From positions 1 to 64,000 of the forward strand of contig NZ_BMGY01000022.1 in the NCBI RefSeq assembly GCF_014640435.1: a DNA stretch of 64,000 bases, read 5' to 3'. Positions 27,819-36,451 of this stretch are shown here, in pieces. The translations under genes and the position numbers were made by a program. The stretch is from Hymenobacter frigidus. Lineage in GTDB: Bacteria > Bacteroidota > Bacteroidia > Cytophagales > Hymenobacteraceae. Below the pieces are notes generated by a model. That model made no database searches and was not told the origin of the DNA. It saw only the letters and a program-made list of their open reading frames with translations. Every line of letters starts with the position of its first letter. Position 1 is the first letter of the stretch.

Positions 27819-28493
27819 ATGAAAAACCGCTTGAAATCTTTTGCCAGCCTGAGTGTGCTGGCCTTCACGTTTGCCTGCGGCTCGCAGCAGCCGGCCGAGG
27901 CCCAGAACCCGCCGCGCTCCACGGCCGGCTTTGCGCCGGCCAACCTATCGGGGCTGGCCATGGCCACCTTCGCCGGCGGCTGTTTTTGGGCCCAGGAAGA
28001 GGCCTTTGAGCAAATAAAAGGCGTGAAGCAGGTAGTCAGTGGCTACGCCGGCGGCTCCAAAGCCAACCCCACTTACGAGCAGGTGGCCGAGCAAACCACC
28101 GGCCACACCGAAACGGTCCAGATTTATTACGACCCCAAAGTGGTGAGCTACCAGAAGCTGACCGACATTTTCTTCACTGCCTCGCACGACCCCACGCAAC
28201 TCAACCGTCAAGGCCCCGATGCCGGCCCCGAGTACCGGTCGGCGGCCTTCTACCGCACGCCGGAGGAAAAGAAAGTGCTGGAAGCCACCATTGCCAAAGT
28301 CAACACTTCGAAGCAATATGGCGGCAAAATCGTGACCCAGGTGGTGCCGTTCCAGAAGTTCTGGCCCGGTGAAGACTACCACCAGGGCTATTACCGCCTG
28401 CACCCCGAAAACGGCTACCTCGCCCATGTGTCAGCCCCCAAAGTAGAGCACGTGCAGAAGCTGTTTCCCAAAGACCTGAAAAGCCCGCTATAA
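27819..28493 (+). CDS. msrA: Peptide-methionine (S)-S-oxide reductase MsrA, exported
   Basis: MsrA reduces the S-epimer of methionine sulfoxide in proteins. The 224-residue product has the catalytic motif G54-C55-F56-W57 in FAGGCFWAQE, and the conserved YYDPKVVSY, DPTQLNRQGPDAGPEYRS (seen in part) and FWPGEDYHQGYY segments. An N-terminal signal with a lipobox-like FTFAC (Cys20) suggests attachment to the inner or outer membrane facing the periplasm, where it would repair envelope proteins. No MsrB is adjacent. Confidence 0.95.
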   Translation: MKNRLKSFASLSVLAFTFACGSQQPAEAQNPPRSTAGFAPANLSGLAMATFAGGCFWAQEEAFEQIKGVKQVVSGYAGGSKANPTYEQVAEQTTGHTETVQIYYDPKVVSYQKLTDIFFTASHDPTQLNRQGPDAGPEYRSAAFYRTPEEKKVLEATIAKVNTSKQYGGKIVTQVVPFQKFWPGEDYHQGYYRLHPENGYLAHVSAPKVEHVQKLFPKDLKSPL

Positions 28494-28534
28494 TCAGTTC
28501 AACGGCTACCCATCAGGGTGCTGACTGGGTGCTG

Positions 28535-28570
28535 AAAACCCCGACCAAACAGGTCGGGGTTTTTGTTTTT
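28535..28570 (+). terminator. Terminator after msrA
   Basis: AAAACCCCGACC, a 5-nt loop and GGTCGGGGTTTTTG form a compact hairpin followed by T-rich sequence. Confidence 0.85.
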
Positions 28571-28583
28571 TTAACTGGCTAAA

Positions 28584-28618
28584 TTGCATTCCCAGCCGCT
28601 TCCGGGGTACTATCTTTG
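28584..28618 (+). promoter_or_regulatory. Promoter of the PAS histidine kinase gene
   Basis: TTG at 28584-28586 and TATCTTTG at 28611-28618 match the -33 and -7 elements, with a 24-nt spacer that is a little long. A start near 28625 would precede the ATG at 28667, which argues against the TTG codon at 28616 as translation start. Confidence 0.55.
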
Positions 28619-28666
28619 GTTGCTACTGGGCTACGCGAGCTGCTCCGTTTTTCTGTAAGGCCGTTT

Positions 28667-31600
28667 ATGTCTACCTCTGCCCCGTCCGCGCTGGATTTTG
28701 AATTGCTGTTTGCGGCATTGCCCGCGCCGTTCGTAGTGCTGAACCCGGACGGCCAGGTCCTGGCCCTGAACGCCGCGCTGGCCAAATTACCGGGCATCGG
28801 CGCGGCCACCGACTGGCCGGGCCAGCCCCTGACGGCTTTGTGCGCAGCCCTGCTGGCGCAGGGCCATCACCTGCCCCCGGCCGATGCCTGGGCGGCGGGC
28901 CTGCTGGCTGTTCGCACCGGCGAACCCCAGGTTCTGGAGCCCAACTGGAAGAACCTGCAGGAGCAGCCCTACCCCGCCGCGCAGGCTTACTGGCAAGCCA
29001 CGCTGCAGCCCGTGCGGGCCCCCGCCACCGCCGAGCTGCGCTACCTGTTGGTGCGCCTGCTGGATGTGACCGAGCAGTTGCAGGCCGCCGCCACAAGCAC
29101 CGAGCAGCTGCGGCAAATCCTGGCCCAGTCGCCGGCCCTTATTGCAACCGTGGAGGGTCCCGAGCACCGCTTTGCCTTCACCAACCCGGGCTACAATGCC
29201 ATGACGGAGCACCGCGCCCTGCTTGGCCACCCGCTGGCCGAGTGCTTTCCCGAGCTCGTGGGCCAGGGTTTTCTGGCCGTGCTCGACCAGGTGTACCGCA
29301 CCGGCGAGGCGTTCGGGGGCCAGGAAACGCCGCTGGTGCTCACGCACCCCGACACCGGGGAGCGGCGCAAGTTTTACGTCGACTTTTCGTACCAGAGCTT
29401 GCGCGACTACACCGGTCAGGTAACCGGCGTGCTGGGTTTTGCCGTGGATGTGACCGACCAGGTGCGAACCCGTCGGCAGGCCAAAACCCTCACGGCGGAA
29501 ATGACCCGCCGCGACGAGCAGGTGCGCGCCATCACGGCTTCCGTGCCCGTCTTTATTCTCAACTTCGACCCCAACGGGGCCATCACCTACATCAACCCGT
29601 ACTTTTACGAATACACGGGCACCGACCCCACCGCCCCCTTAGATGATGCCTGGCTGGCCATTCCCGACGACGACCGCCCCGTCGCGAGTAGCCTGAAAGC
29701 TGCCACCATGGCCACTGGCCAGCCTGGGAAAGCCACGTTCCGGTGCCGCCGCCACGATGGCGCGCTGCGCTGGTTCCAAACCAACGTGCAGCCTTACACC
29801 GATGCCCAGGGCCAGCTGGCGGGCTTCAGCGCGGCCATAATAGAAATTCACGAGCTGCAGGAACGCACCGAGGAGCTGACCCGCAGCCGCGCCGATTTTG
29901 CCGCCCTGGCCGACAATATTGCGCAGCTGGCCTGGATAGCCGATGCCACCGGCCACATTTTCTGGTACAACCAGCAGTGGTACGACTTCACGGGCGCGAC
30001 CCCAGAAGAAATGCAAGGCTGGGGCTGGATGCAGGTGCACGACCCGGCGCTGGTAGCTGGCGTGAACGTCCGGTACCTGGCCGCAATTCAGGCGGGGCAG
30101 CCTTGGGAAGACACCTTCCCGCTACGGCGGCACGACGGGCAGTTCCGCTGGTTTCTGAGCCGGGCGCGGCCCATTCGGGATGCCAGCGGCACGGTGGTGC
30201 GCTGGTTTGGCACCAACACCGACGTGACCGAATTGCGCGCGCTGCAGCAGCGGCTGAGCAACAGCGAGGAGGAGCTGCGCATCCAGGCGGAAAGCCTGCC
30301 GCAGCAGGTATGGACGGCCAGCCCCGACGGCGCGGTGGACTTCTACAACCACCGCACGACCGCGTACCTGGGCGAGTCGATGGAGAAAAACGGAACGGCT
30401 TACTGGCTCAACTTTGTGCACCCCGACGACCGCCTCCGGGTGCAGGAGCGGTGGCAGGCCGCCATTTCCAGCCAGCGCTACTACGAGGCCGAGTTTCGGC
30501 TGCGGCGCTACGATGGGCAGTACCGCTGGTTTTTGGGCCAGGCCCAGGCCCGCCGCGACCCCGGCGGGCAGGTGCTGAAGTGGTACGGCACTAACACCGA
30601 CGTGCACCAGCAGCGCCAGTTGCAGGAGCAGGTGCTGGCCAGCCAGTCCCGCTTCCAGCAGCTGCTCGAAACCCTGCCCCAAATGACCTGGACGGCCAAC
30701 TCCAGCGGCAGCGCCACCTACTACAGCCAGCGCTGGTACAAGTTCACCGGGGCCACGTTTGAACAGCTCCAGAACTGGGGTTGGGAACAGCTCGTGCACC
30801 CCGACGACCTGTTTGGCACCCTGAACAAGTGGAACCACAGCCTGGCCACGGGTGAGGCCTTTGAGGATGAAAGCCGCTGGCGCGACCAGCACGGCCAGTA
30901 TCGCTGGTTTCTGGTGCGGGGCGAAGCCATTCGGGACAAGCACGGCGCGATATCGGTGTGGGTGGGTGCCCACACCGATATCCACGAATTTAAGCAGGTG
31001 CGGCAGCAGCTCGAAGCCCAGAACGCCCGCCTCACGCGCACCAACGAGGACCTCGACAACTTCATCTACACGGCTTCGCACGACCTCAAGCAGCCCATCA
31101 ACAACATGGCCGGCATCTTTGAGGAGCTCACCCGCACGGCCTACTTCCGCGACCCCGACGCCATCAAGCTCATCAGTTACTTTGAGCGCGCCCTGGCCCG
31201 GATTTATGGCACCATCGACGACCTCAGCGCCATTGTGCAGGTGCAGCGCCAGCAGCAGGAAATGCCCGCCGAAGCCGTGGAGCTGGCCCCGCTGGCCGAC
31301 GAAGTCATCAGCAGTCTGCAGGACCAGGTGCGGCAGCTCGGGGCCACTTTCGAGCTGGACTTTGCCACCTGCCCGATGGTTGATTTCGTGCGCCTCCACT
31401 TGCAAAGCGTATTCTTCAACCTCATCAGCAACTCCCTCAAGTACGCTGTGCCCGGCCGCCCACCCTGCATCCGCCTCCGCAGCACCCCCGACCTGCTCAC
31501 CGGCCGCCCCATCATCACGGTGCAGGACAATGGCCTGGGCATCGACCTGGAGCGGTTCGGGCCGCAGCTGTTCCAACTGTTCCGCCGTTTTCACTCCCAC

Positions 31601-31717
31601 GTCGAGGGCACCGGCATGGGCCTCTACCTCATCAACCGCGTGGTGCAGAATCGGGGCGGCCGGCTGGAAGTCAGCAGCGTGGTGAATGAGGGCACCACGT
31701 TTCGTATCTATTTGTGA
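28667..31717 (+). CDS. Cytoplasmic multi-PAS sensor histidine kinase
   Basis: A 1016-residue kinase without membrane spans. It has about six PAS domains in series, each of roughly 120 residues; several end with a recognisable PAC segment such as RHDGALRWF, RHDGQFRWF, RYDGQYRWF and DQHGQYRWF. The HisKA domain carries the phosphorylated His in TASHDLKQPI. The ATP-binding domain has an N box (NLISNSLKYA), DNGLGIDLERF and GTGMGLYLINRVVQNRGG. Repeated W-T-A-(N/S) segments in PAS 4-6 suggest similar ligands. There is no adjacent response regulator, so it is an orphan whose signal is unknown. Confidence 0.92.
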   Translation: MSTSAPSALDFELLFAALPAPFVVLNPDGQVLALNAALAKLPGIGAATDWPGQPLTALCAALLAQGHHLPPADAWAAGLLAVRTGEPQVLEPNWKNLQEQPYPAAQAYWQATLQPVRAPATAELRYLLVRLLDVTEQLQAAATSTEQLRQILAQSPALIATVEGPEHRFAFTNPGYNAMTEHRALLGHPLAECFPELVGQGFLAVLDQVYRTGEAFGGQETPLVLTHPDTGERRKFYVDFSYQSLRDYTGQVTGVLGFAVDVTDQVRTRRQAKTLTAEMTRRDEQVRAITASVPVFILNFDPNGAITYINPYFYEYTGTDPTAPLDDAWLAIPDDDRPVASSLKAATMATGQPGKATFRCRRHDGALRWFQTNVQPYTDAQGQLAGFSAAIIEIHELQERTEELTRSRADFAALADNIAQLAWIADATGHIFWYNQQWYDFTGATPEEMQGWGWMQVHDPALVAGVNVRYLAAIQAGQPWEDTFPLRRHDGQFRWFLSRARPIRDASGTVVRWFGTNTDVTELRALQQRLSNSEEELRIQAESLPQQVWTASPDGAVDFYNHRTTAYLGESMEKNGTAYWLNFVHPDDRLRVQERWQAAISSQRYYEAEFRLRRYDGQYRWFLGQAQARRDPGGQVLKWYGTNTDVHQQRQLQEQVLASQSRFQQLLETLPQMTWTANSSGSATYYSQRWYKFTGATFEQLQNWGWEQLVHPDDLFGTLNKWNHSLATGEAFEDESRWRDQHGQYRWFLVRGEAIRDKHGAISVWVGAHTDIHEFKQVRQQLEAQNARLTRTNEDLDNFIYTASHDLKQPINNMAGIFEELTRTAYFRDPDAIKLISYFERALARIYGTIDDLSAIVQVQRQQQEMPAEAVELAPLADEVISSLQDQVRQLGATFELDFATCPMVDFVRLHLQSVFFNLISNSLKYAVPGRPPCIRLRSTPDLLTGRPIITVQDNGLGIDLERFGPQLFQLFRRFHSHVEGTGMGLYLINRVVQNRGGRLEVSSVVNEGTTFRIYL

Positions 31718-31748
31718 GGTTGGCGGTTCGCTTGGCGAGTCGAACAAT

Positions 31749-31844
31749 GTCATGCCGAGCTTGTCGAAGCATCTCTGCCGCGTAACAAATCCACTCAATT
31801 GGTTTACTTGCGCAGTAGAGATGCTTCGACAAGCTCAGCATGAC
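31749..31844. repeat. Family B palindromic repeat
   Basis: GTCATGCCGAGCTTGTCGAA and GCATCTCT pair with AGAGATGC and TTCGACAAGCTCAGCATGAC around an AT-rich loop. The arm differs from the 20731 copy by a few bases. It lies between the kinase and the aminotransferase gene. Confidence 0.85.
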
Positions 31845-31879
31845 GTTTTATTAGTTTAACCGCCCCAAACCTTACCTCT

Positions 31880-33031
31880 TTGCTCCAGTCCAAACTCCCC
31901 GACGTCGGCGTCAGCATCTTCACCCAAATGACCCTGCTGGCCCAGGAAACCGGGGCCATTAACCTGGCCCAGGGCTTTCCGGACTACGACCCGCCGCAGG
32001 AATTGCTGGAGGCGCTGGCCCGCCACGCCCGCACGCCCGGCCACCATCAGTACGCGCCCATGCCGGGCCTGCCGCGGCTGCGCGCCGCCATTGCCACCCA
32101 GGTAGCCCGCCTGCACGCCAATGCCCCCGCCCCCGACCCGGCCACCGAAATCACCGTCACGGCCGGGGCCACCGAGGCGCTGTATGCTGTGATGGCCGCC
32201 GTGGTGCGCCCCGGCGACGAAGTGGTGGTGTTTGAGCCGGCCTATGATTTATACGGGCCGGCCATCCGGCTGCAGGGCGGGGTGCCGCGCTACGTGCGCC
32301 TGCCCGCCCCGCACTTCCGGCCCGACTGGGACGCCGTGCGCCGGGTGGTGTCGCCCCGCACCCGACTGGTGCTGATAAACACGCCGCACAACCCCAGCGG
32401 GGCCATTTTCACGGCCGACGACTGGCACGAGCTAGCCCGTCTGCTGGCCGGCACCGATGCCCTCGTGCTCAGCGACGAAGTGTATGAGCACCTGGTGTTC
32501 GACGGCGCGCCGCGCATGAGCGCCCGCCAGCACCCCGAGCTGCGCGAGCGCAGCTTTGTGCTCTCGTCTTTTGGCAAAACCTACCACGCCACCGGCTGGA
32601 AAGTGGGCTACTGCATTGCCCCGCCCGCCCTTACGGCCGAGGTGCGGCGCGTGCACCAGTTCCTCACCTTTGCCGTGAGTACGCCCACGCAGCACGCCCT
32701 GGCCGACGTACTCGAGGCCGACACAACCGATGCCCACGCCCACGGCCTGACCAGCTTTTATCAGGCCAAGCGCGACCAGTTTCGCGCCCTGCTGGCGGAT
32801 GCTGGCTGGGAGCTGCTGCCCGTGCCCGGCGGCTACTTCCAGCTAGCCCGCTACAGCGCGTTCGCCTCGACGGGCGACCTGGCTTTTGCCGAGTTTCTGG
32901 CCCGTGAGAAGGGTGTGGCCGTGGTGCCGGTTTCCGCCTTCTACCACGATGGGTTTGACGATGGGTTGATTCGATTCTGCTTCGCCAAAGAAGAAGCCAC
33001 GCTGGAAGCAGCGGCGAAATGCCTGCGGTAA
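31880..33031 (+). CDS. PLP-dependent aminotransferase, YbdL/methionine aminotransferase-like
   Basis: A 383-residue class I/II aminotransferase. The start appears to be a TTG (31880), because SKLPDVGVSIFTQM directly after it is a conserved family N-terminus and no ATG precedes it. Active-site residues include N167/P169 in INTPHNPSG, D199 and Y202 in LSDEVYEH, and the PLP lysine K233 in SSFGKTYHATGWKVGY. This subgroup (YbdL, KAT/GTK-like) uses methionine, glutamine and aromatic amino acids. The omega-amidase at 33226 is its logical partner. A family A repeat lies between them. Confidence 0.9.
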   Translation: MLQSKLPDVGVSIFTQMTLLAQETGAINLAQGFPDYDPPQELLEALARHARTPGHHQYAPMPGLPRLRAAIATQVARLHANAPAPDPATEITVTAGATEALYAVMAAVVRPGDEVVVFEPAYDLYGPAIRLQGGVPRYVRLPAPHFRPDWDAVRRVVSPRTRLVLINTPHNPSGAIFTADDWHELARLLAGTDALVLSDEVYEHLVFDGAPRMSARQHPELRERSFVLSSFGKTYHATGWKVGYCIAPPALTAEVRRVHQFLTFAVSTPTQHALADVLEADTTDAHAHGLTSFYQAKRDQFRALLADAGWELLPVPGGYFQLARYSAFASTGDLAFAEFLAREKGVAVVPVSAFYHDGFDDGLIRFCFAKEEATLEAAAKCLR

Positions 33032-33066
33032 GCGGAGACGTGATGTGATAAGAGAAAAGACGAAAC

Positions 33067-33178
33067 GTCATGCCGAGCGTAGCCGAGGCATCTCGCGTGC
33101 CGAACTAATTCAGTCGCTTGCTGCGCCGGCCTTCGTTCACCGATGCGGGCGAGATGCCTCGGCTACGCCCGGCATGAC
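33067..33178. repeat. Family A palindromic repeat
   Basis: GTCATGCCGAGCGTAGCCGA and GGCATCTCGC pair with GCGAGATGCC and TCGGCTACGCCCGGCATGAC around a variable 40-nt loop. It lies between the aminotransferase and omega-amidase genes. Confidence 0.85.
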
Positions 33179-33225
33179 GTTCTTTGGGGCGACGCCTGAC
33201 GCTTATTGAAGCTCCGCACCCTCCC

Positions 33226-34008
33226 ATGCCCGACCTCACCGTTTCCTTCGTCCAAACCAAGCTGCACTGGCAGGACGCCGCCGCCAACCGGGCCACTCTC
33301 GATGTGGCCCTGGCTGGCCTCAGCAGTCCCACCGACCTCATCGTTCTGCCCGAGATGTTCACCACCGGCTTCAGCATGGAGGCCGAGGCGCTGGCTGAAC
33401 CGATGGACGGCCCCACCGTAGCCTGGCTGCGCGCCCACGCCGCCGCCCACCACGCCGTGGTAACCGGCAGTATCATCATCGAAGAAAACGGTGCTTACTA
33501 CAACCGCCTGCTTTGGGTGCGCCCCGATGGCAGCCTGAGCACCTACGACAAGCGCCACCTGTTCACGCTGGCTGGCGAGCAGCACACCTACACCCCCGGC
33601 ACCACCCGGCTGGTAGAAGAGTGGCGCGGCTGGCGCATCTGCCCGCTGGTCTGCTACGACCTGCGCTTCCCCGTCTGGAGCCGCAACCAGCCCGTGCAGC
33701 CCTACGACCTGCTGCTGTATGTGGCCAACTGGCCCGCCGTGCGCCGCACCGCCTGGACGACCCTGCTCCGCGCCCGCGCCATCGAAAACGTGGCCTGCGC
33801 CCTGGGCGTGAATCGTATTGGCCAAGATGCGAATGGCCACGAATATGCCGGCGACTCTGCTTTGCTCGATGCCAAAGGCAATTATTTGGCGGAGGCCCAC
33901 GCTCAACCGGGCATCTTCACCCACACCTTGCGGCGGGCCGAATTGGATGAATTCCGGGCCAATTTCGGCGCACTAAATGACGGTGATGCCTTTGAATTAG
34001 GTACCTAA
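33226..34008 (+). CDS. Omega-amidase YafV-like (nitrilase superfamily)
   Basis: A 260-residue carbon-nitrogen hydrolase. The catalytic triad is E43 (LPEMFTTGFS), K109 (YDKRHLF) and C143 (PLVCYDLRFP), and the sequence FTTGFSM with RHLFTLAGE is specific for the YafV/Nit2 omega-amidases. These hydrolyse 2-oxoglutaramate and related omega-amides produced by glutamine transaminases. With the preceding aminotransferase it probably completes glutamine-driven regeneration of methionine or other amino acids from their 2-oxo acids. It is cytoplasmic. The ATG at 33226 fits the family N-terminus. Confidence 0.92.
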   Translation: MPDLTVSFVQTKLHWQDAAANRATLDVALAGLSSPTDLIVLPEMFTTGFSMEAEALAEPMDGPTVAWLRAHAAAHHAVVTGSIIIEENGAYYNRLLWVRPDGSLSTYDKRHLFTLAGEQHTYTPGTTRLVEEWRGWRICPLVCYDLRFPVWSRNQPVQPYDLLLYVANWPAVRRTAWTTLLRARAIENVACALGVNRIGQDANGHEYAGDSALLDAKGNYLAEAHAQPGIFTHTLRRAELDEFRANFGALNDGDAFELGT

Positions 34009-34017
34009 AAACCCGAC

Positions 34018-34050
34018 AATAAAAAAGCCCTGTACGGGGCTTTTTTATTG
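34018..34050. terminator. Bidirectional terminator
   Basis: CAATAAAAAAGCCC and GGGGCTTTTTTATTG form a stem around a short loop between the convergent omega-amidase and FG-GAP protein genes, with A/T tracts on both sides. Confidence 0.9.
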
Positions 34051-34054
34051 CTGA

Positions 34055-36349
34055 TTACTGCACGGCCAGGCGCTGCACGGCGGTGGCTCCGTCGGTACCC
34101 ACCACGCGCACCAGGTACACGCCGGCCGCGAGGCCTGCCAGGTTCAGGGAGTGGCGGCGTAGCGAAGCAGTACCGTTTTGCACTACGCGGCCGGTCAGGT
34201 CGAGGACGGTGAGGCGCGTGGGCATGGCGGTTTCGACGGTTGCCGTGGCGGTGGCCGGGTTGGGGTAAATGCTCAGCGCCAGGGCGCGGGCCGCCTCAGC
34301 GCGCGTGGCGGTGAGCACACGGTTGCGGGTACCGTAGCTGATGATGCCGCCGGCCTGGGTGCCCACCAGCAGTTCGGGGGCTCCGTCGCCGTTCAGGTCG
34401 GCCGCGGCCAGGCCGTAGTGCGCGTAGGTACCCTTGCCGAGGCGGGCCAGCTCAAACTGGCCATTGGCGGGGTTATACACCACATCGGTGCGCTCCGAGA
34501 AGATGGTGCTCTGGGCGCGGTAGTTCGAAAACAGGCGCAGCAGGCCGGTGGCATCGGCGGTAACTAAGTCGGCCAAGCCGTCGCCATCAAAATCGGCCAC
34601 GGTGGCGCTCAGGTTGAAGGGCCGGGCCCCGGTGGCTTCGCGAATGCGCCCAAAGTCGTTATCAACGAGTACAAACGCACTATCAAGAGCCCCGCGGCCC
34701 CGGTTGCGGAAGTAGCGCAGCGCCATGCCCGGCTCGCGTACCTCGTTAGTGCCGATGAGCAGGTCGACGTAGCCATCGCCGTCCACGTCGGTGAAGCAGG
34801 GCATGTCGCCCTTGGTGTAGGGCAGCACGCCCGTAGTGGCCGGGCCCTGGGGTTTGAAACTCACCCGGTTGGCGATATTGAGTGCTGCGGGCTGGCCGGC
34901 AGCGGCCGTGTTCAGCACAAAATAGATAAGGTTGACGCCTTGGTAAAACGACGCGTAGGCCAGGTCCAGCGCCCCGTCGCGGTTCAGGTCGACCAATACC
35001 GGCTTGAGGCCCTGCATGCCCAGGGCAGCCAGGCCGAGGTAGTCGCTGCTCACGAGCTGAAACACGGGCCGGGTGCGGGTGCCCGCGTTGCGGTAGTAGC
35101 TGAGGCTGGCGCGGTACACGTTGTTCACGCGGTCGGCGTGGTTACCGATGAGCATGTCCGGCAAGCCGTCGCCGTTGAGGTCGCCGAAGGTGGGCGCGGC
35201 TCCCTCACTCACGTCAATCATCTCGCTTTGCAGGAAACCAGCGGGGCGGTAGGTGAACGTGGGCGGGCCGCCCGGGCCGTTTTCGAAGAGCTGCACGGAG
35301 TTTTTCAGGCTCACCTGGTCGGCGAGGTTGCTGACCATGTTGGGGGCCACCACCAGGTCGGGACGGCCATCGAAGTTGGCATCGAAGGAATAGCCCGCCG
35401 GGAATACAGGCACGCGCACCGGCGTAGCAGCCGAGGGAAACTGCGAGCTGATACCGGCCTGCGCGACTACCGGGGCCGCGGTGGTGCCCTGGTTGAGCAG
35501 GCGGGTGAGCTCGGGGCAATTGTCGCGGCCGTCGAGCAAGTCCTGGTCGCCGTCGCCGTCCAGGTCCACCAGCAGCAGGCTGTGGCCACCGGTGTGGTTG
35601 GGCCGGCGGGCCGTGAAGCACGGCTGGCCGTTGAACTGGTACTCGGAGCAGCCCCCACAGGCCTGAATACCGCCCCAGTTATCGGTGGCGATGGTGAAGG
35701 TGAGGGCGTTGCCGCAGGTGCCGGGGCTGGTGTTGAGGTACTGCTCGATGAACGACGAGCCGGCGAAGTCATAGGTCATGATGTCAAGCTTGCCGTCGCC
35801 GTTCACGTCCTGAATAGCGGGCAGGTTGTAACCGCCCACCACCAGATTAGCCGTGCCGGCGAAGTTGCCGGAAAACCGAATTTCATTGGCCGTCAACTGG
35901 AAAGAGGGCTGACCAGCCGCCAGCACGTTGCGAAAGATGCGAATGCCACCGTTGCCGGCGTAGGTGAACAGGTCGGGGCGATTGTCGCAATCGTAGTCGC
36001 GCAGCAAGGCCCAGCCTTCCAGGTCGGCCGGAAACAGGGTTTCGTACTGCGGCGCGTACTGCCAGCGGCGGCCGGCCGGAGTGCCCGGCGCAGCCACGCT
36101 CAGAAAGGTGTGGGCGCGGCTGCTCTCGTGGTCGAAAGCAAACAGGTCAAGCTGACCGTCGTTGTTCAGGTCGATGGTACTGAATTGGGGCGTGTTGAGG
36201 CCGCCGGCCCAGGCATTGCGAAGGGTATCGGTGCCGTGCACCACTTTAGCCACCGGCTGATACTCAAAGCCAAACCGCCCGCCCGATTGGGCCCGGGCGG
36301 CCAGCGAAAAAGCCAGCAGCGCCAGCAACAAAGTGTAGGAACGAGGCAT
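34055..36349 (-). CDS. Secreted FG-GAP/VCBS-repeat protein with T9SS sorting domain
   Basis: A 764-residue exported protein. A signal peptide (cleavage near ARAQS, residue 21) is followed by multiple FG-GAP-like blades with calcium-binding acidic patterns: DLNNDGQLDLF, DVNGDGKLDIM, DLDGDGDQDLL, DLNGDGLPDML, DLNRDGALDLAY, DVDGDGYVDLL, DFDGDGLADLV and DLNGDGAPELLV. These form an integrin-alpha-like propeller. The C-terminus is a T9SS type A domain (IYPNPATAT, GVYLVRVVG). No catalytic motif is seen, so binding or adhesion at the cell surface is likely. It is convergent with the omega-amidase and divergent from murF. Confidence 0.9.
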   Translation of the reverse strand: MPRSYTLLLALLAFSLAARAQSGGRFGFEYQPVAKVVHGTDTLRNAWAGGLNTPQFSTIDLNNDGQLDLFAFDHESSRAHTFLSVAAPGTPAGRRWQYAPQYETLFPADLEGWALLRDYDCDNRPDLFTYAGNGGIRIFRNVLAAGQPSFQLTANEIRFSGNFAGTANLVVGGYNLPAIQDVNGDGKLDIMTYDFAGSSFIEQYLNTSPGTCGNALTFTIATDNWGGIQACGGCSEYQFNGQPCFTARRPNHTGGHSLLLVDLDGDGDQDLLDGRDNCPELTRLLNQGTTAAPVVAQAGISSQFPSAATPVRVPVFPAGYSFDANFDGRPDLVVAPNMVSNLADQVSLKNSVQLFENGPGGPPTFTYRPAGFLQSEMIDVSEGAAPTFGDLNGDGLPDMLIGNHADRVNNVYRASLSYYRNAGTRTRPVFQLVSSDYLGLAALGMQGLKPVLVDLNRDGALDLAYASFYQGVNLIYFVLNTAAAGQPAALNIANRVSFKPQGPATTGVLPYTKGDMPCFTDVDGDGYVDLLIGTNEVREPGMALRYFRNRGRGALDSAFVLVDNDFGRIREATGARPFNLSATVADFDGDGLADLVTADATGLLRLFSNYRAQSTIFSERTDVVYNPANGQFELARLGKGTYAHYGLAAADLNGDGAPELLVGTQAGGIISYGTRNRVLTATRAEAARALALSIYPNPATATATVETAMPTRLTVLDLTGRVVQNGTASLRRHSLNLAGLAAGVYLVRVVGTDGATAVQRLAVQ

Positions 36350-36391
36350 AGGAAGAGAATTACCGGGGAAAGCAGGAAAGAAGCGCCGCGC

Positions 36392-36418
36392 TTGCTACAA
36401 AAATCACGCCCACCTTTG
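36392..36418 (+). promoter_or_regulatory. Probable murF promoter
   Basis: TTG at 36392-36394, a 16-nt spacer and CACCTTTG at 36411-36418 approximate the TTG/TAnnTTTG consensus. The predicted start lies about 27 nt upstream of the murF ATG at 36452. Confidence 0.45.
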
Positions 36419-36451
36419 CGGTAAGTTACATTCCCTTTGTCACTTTTGCTT

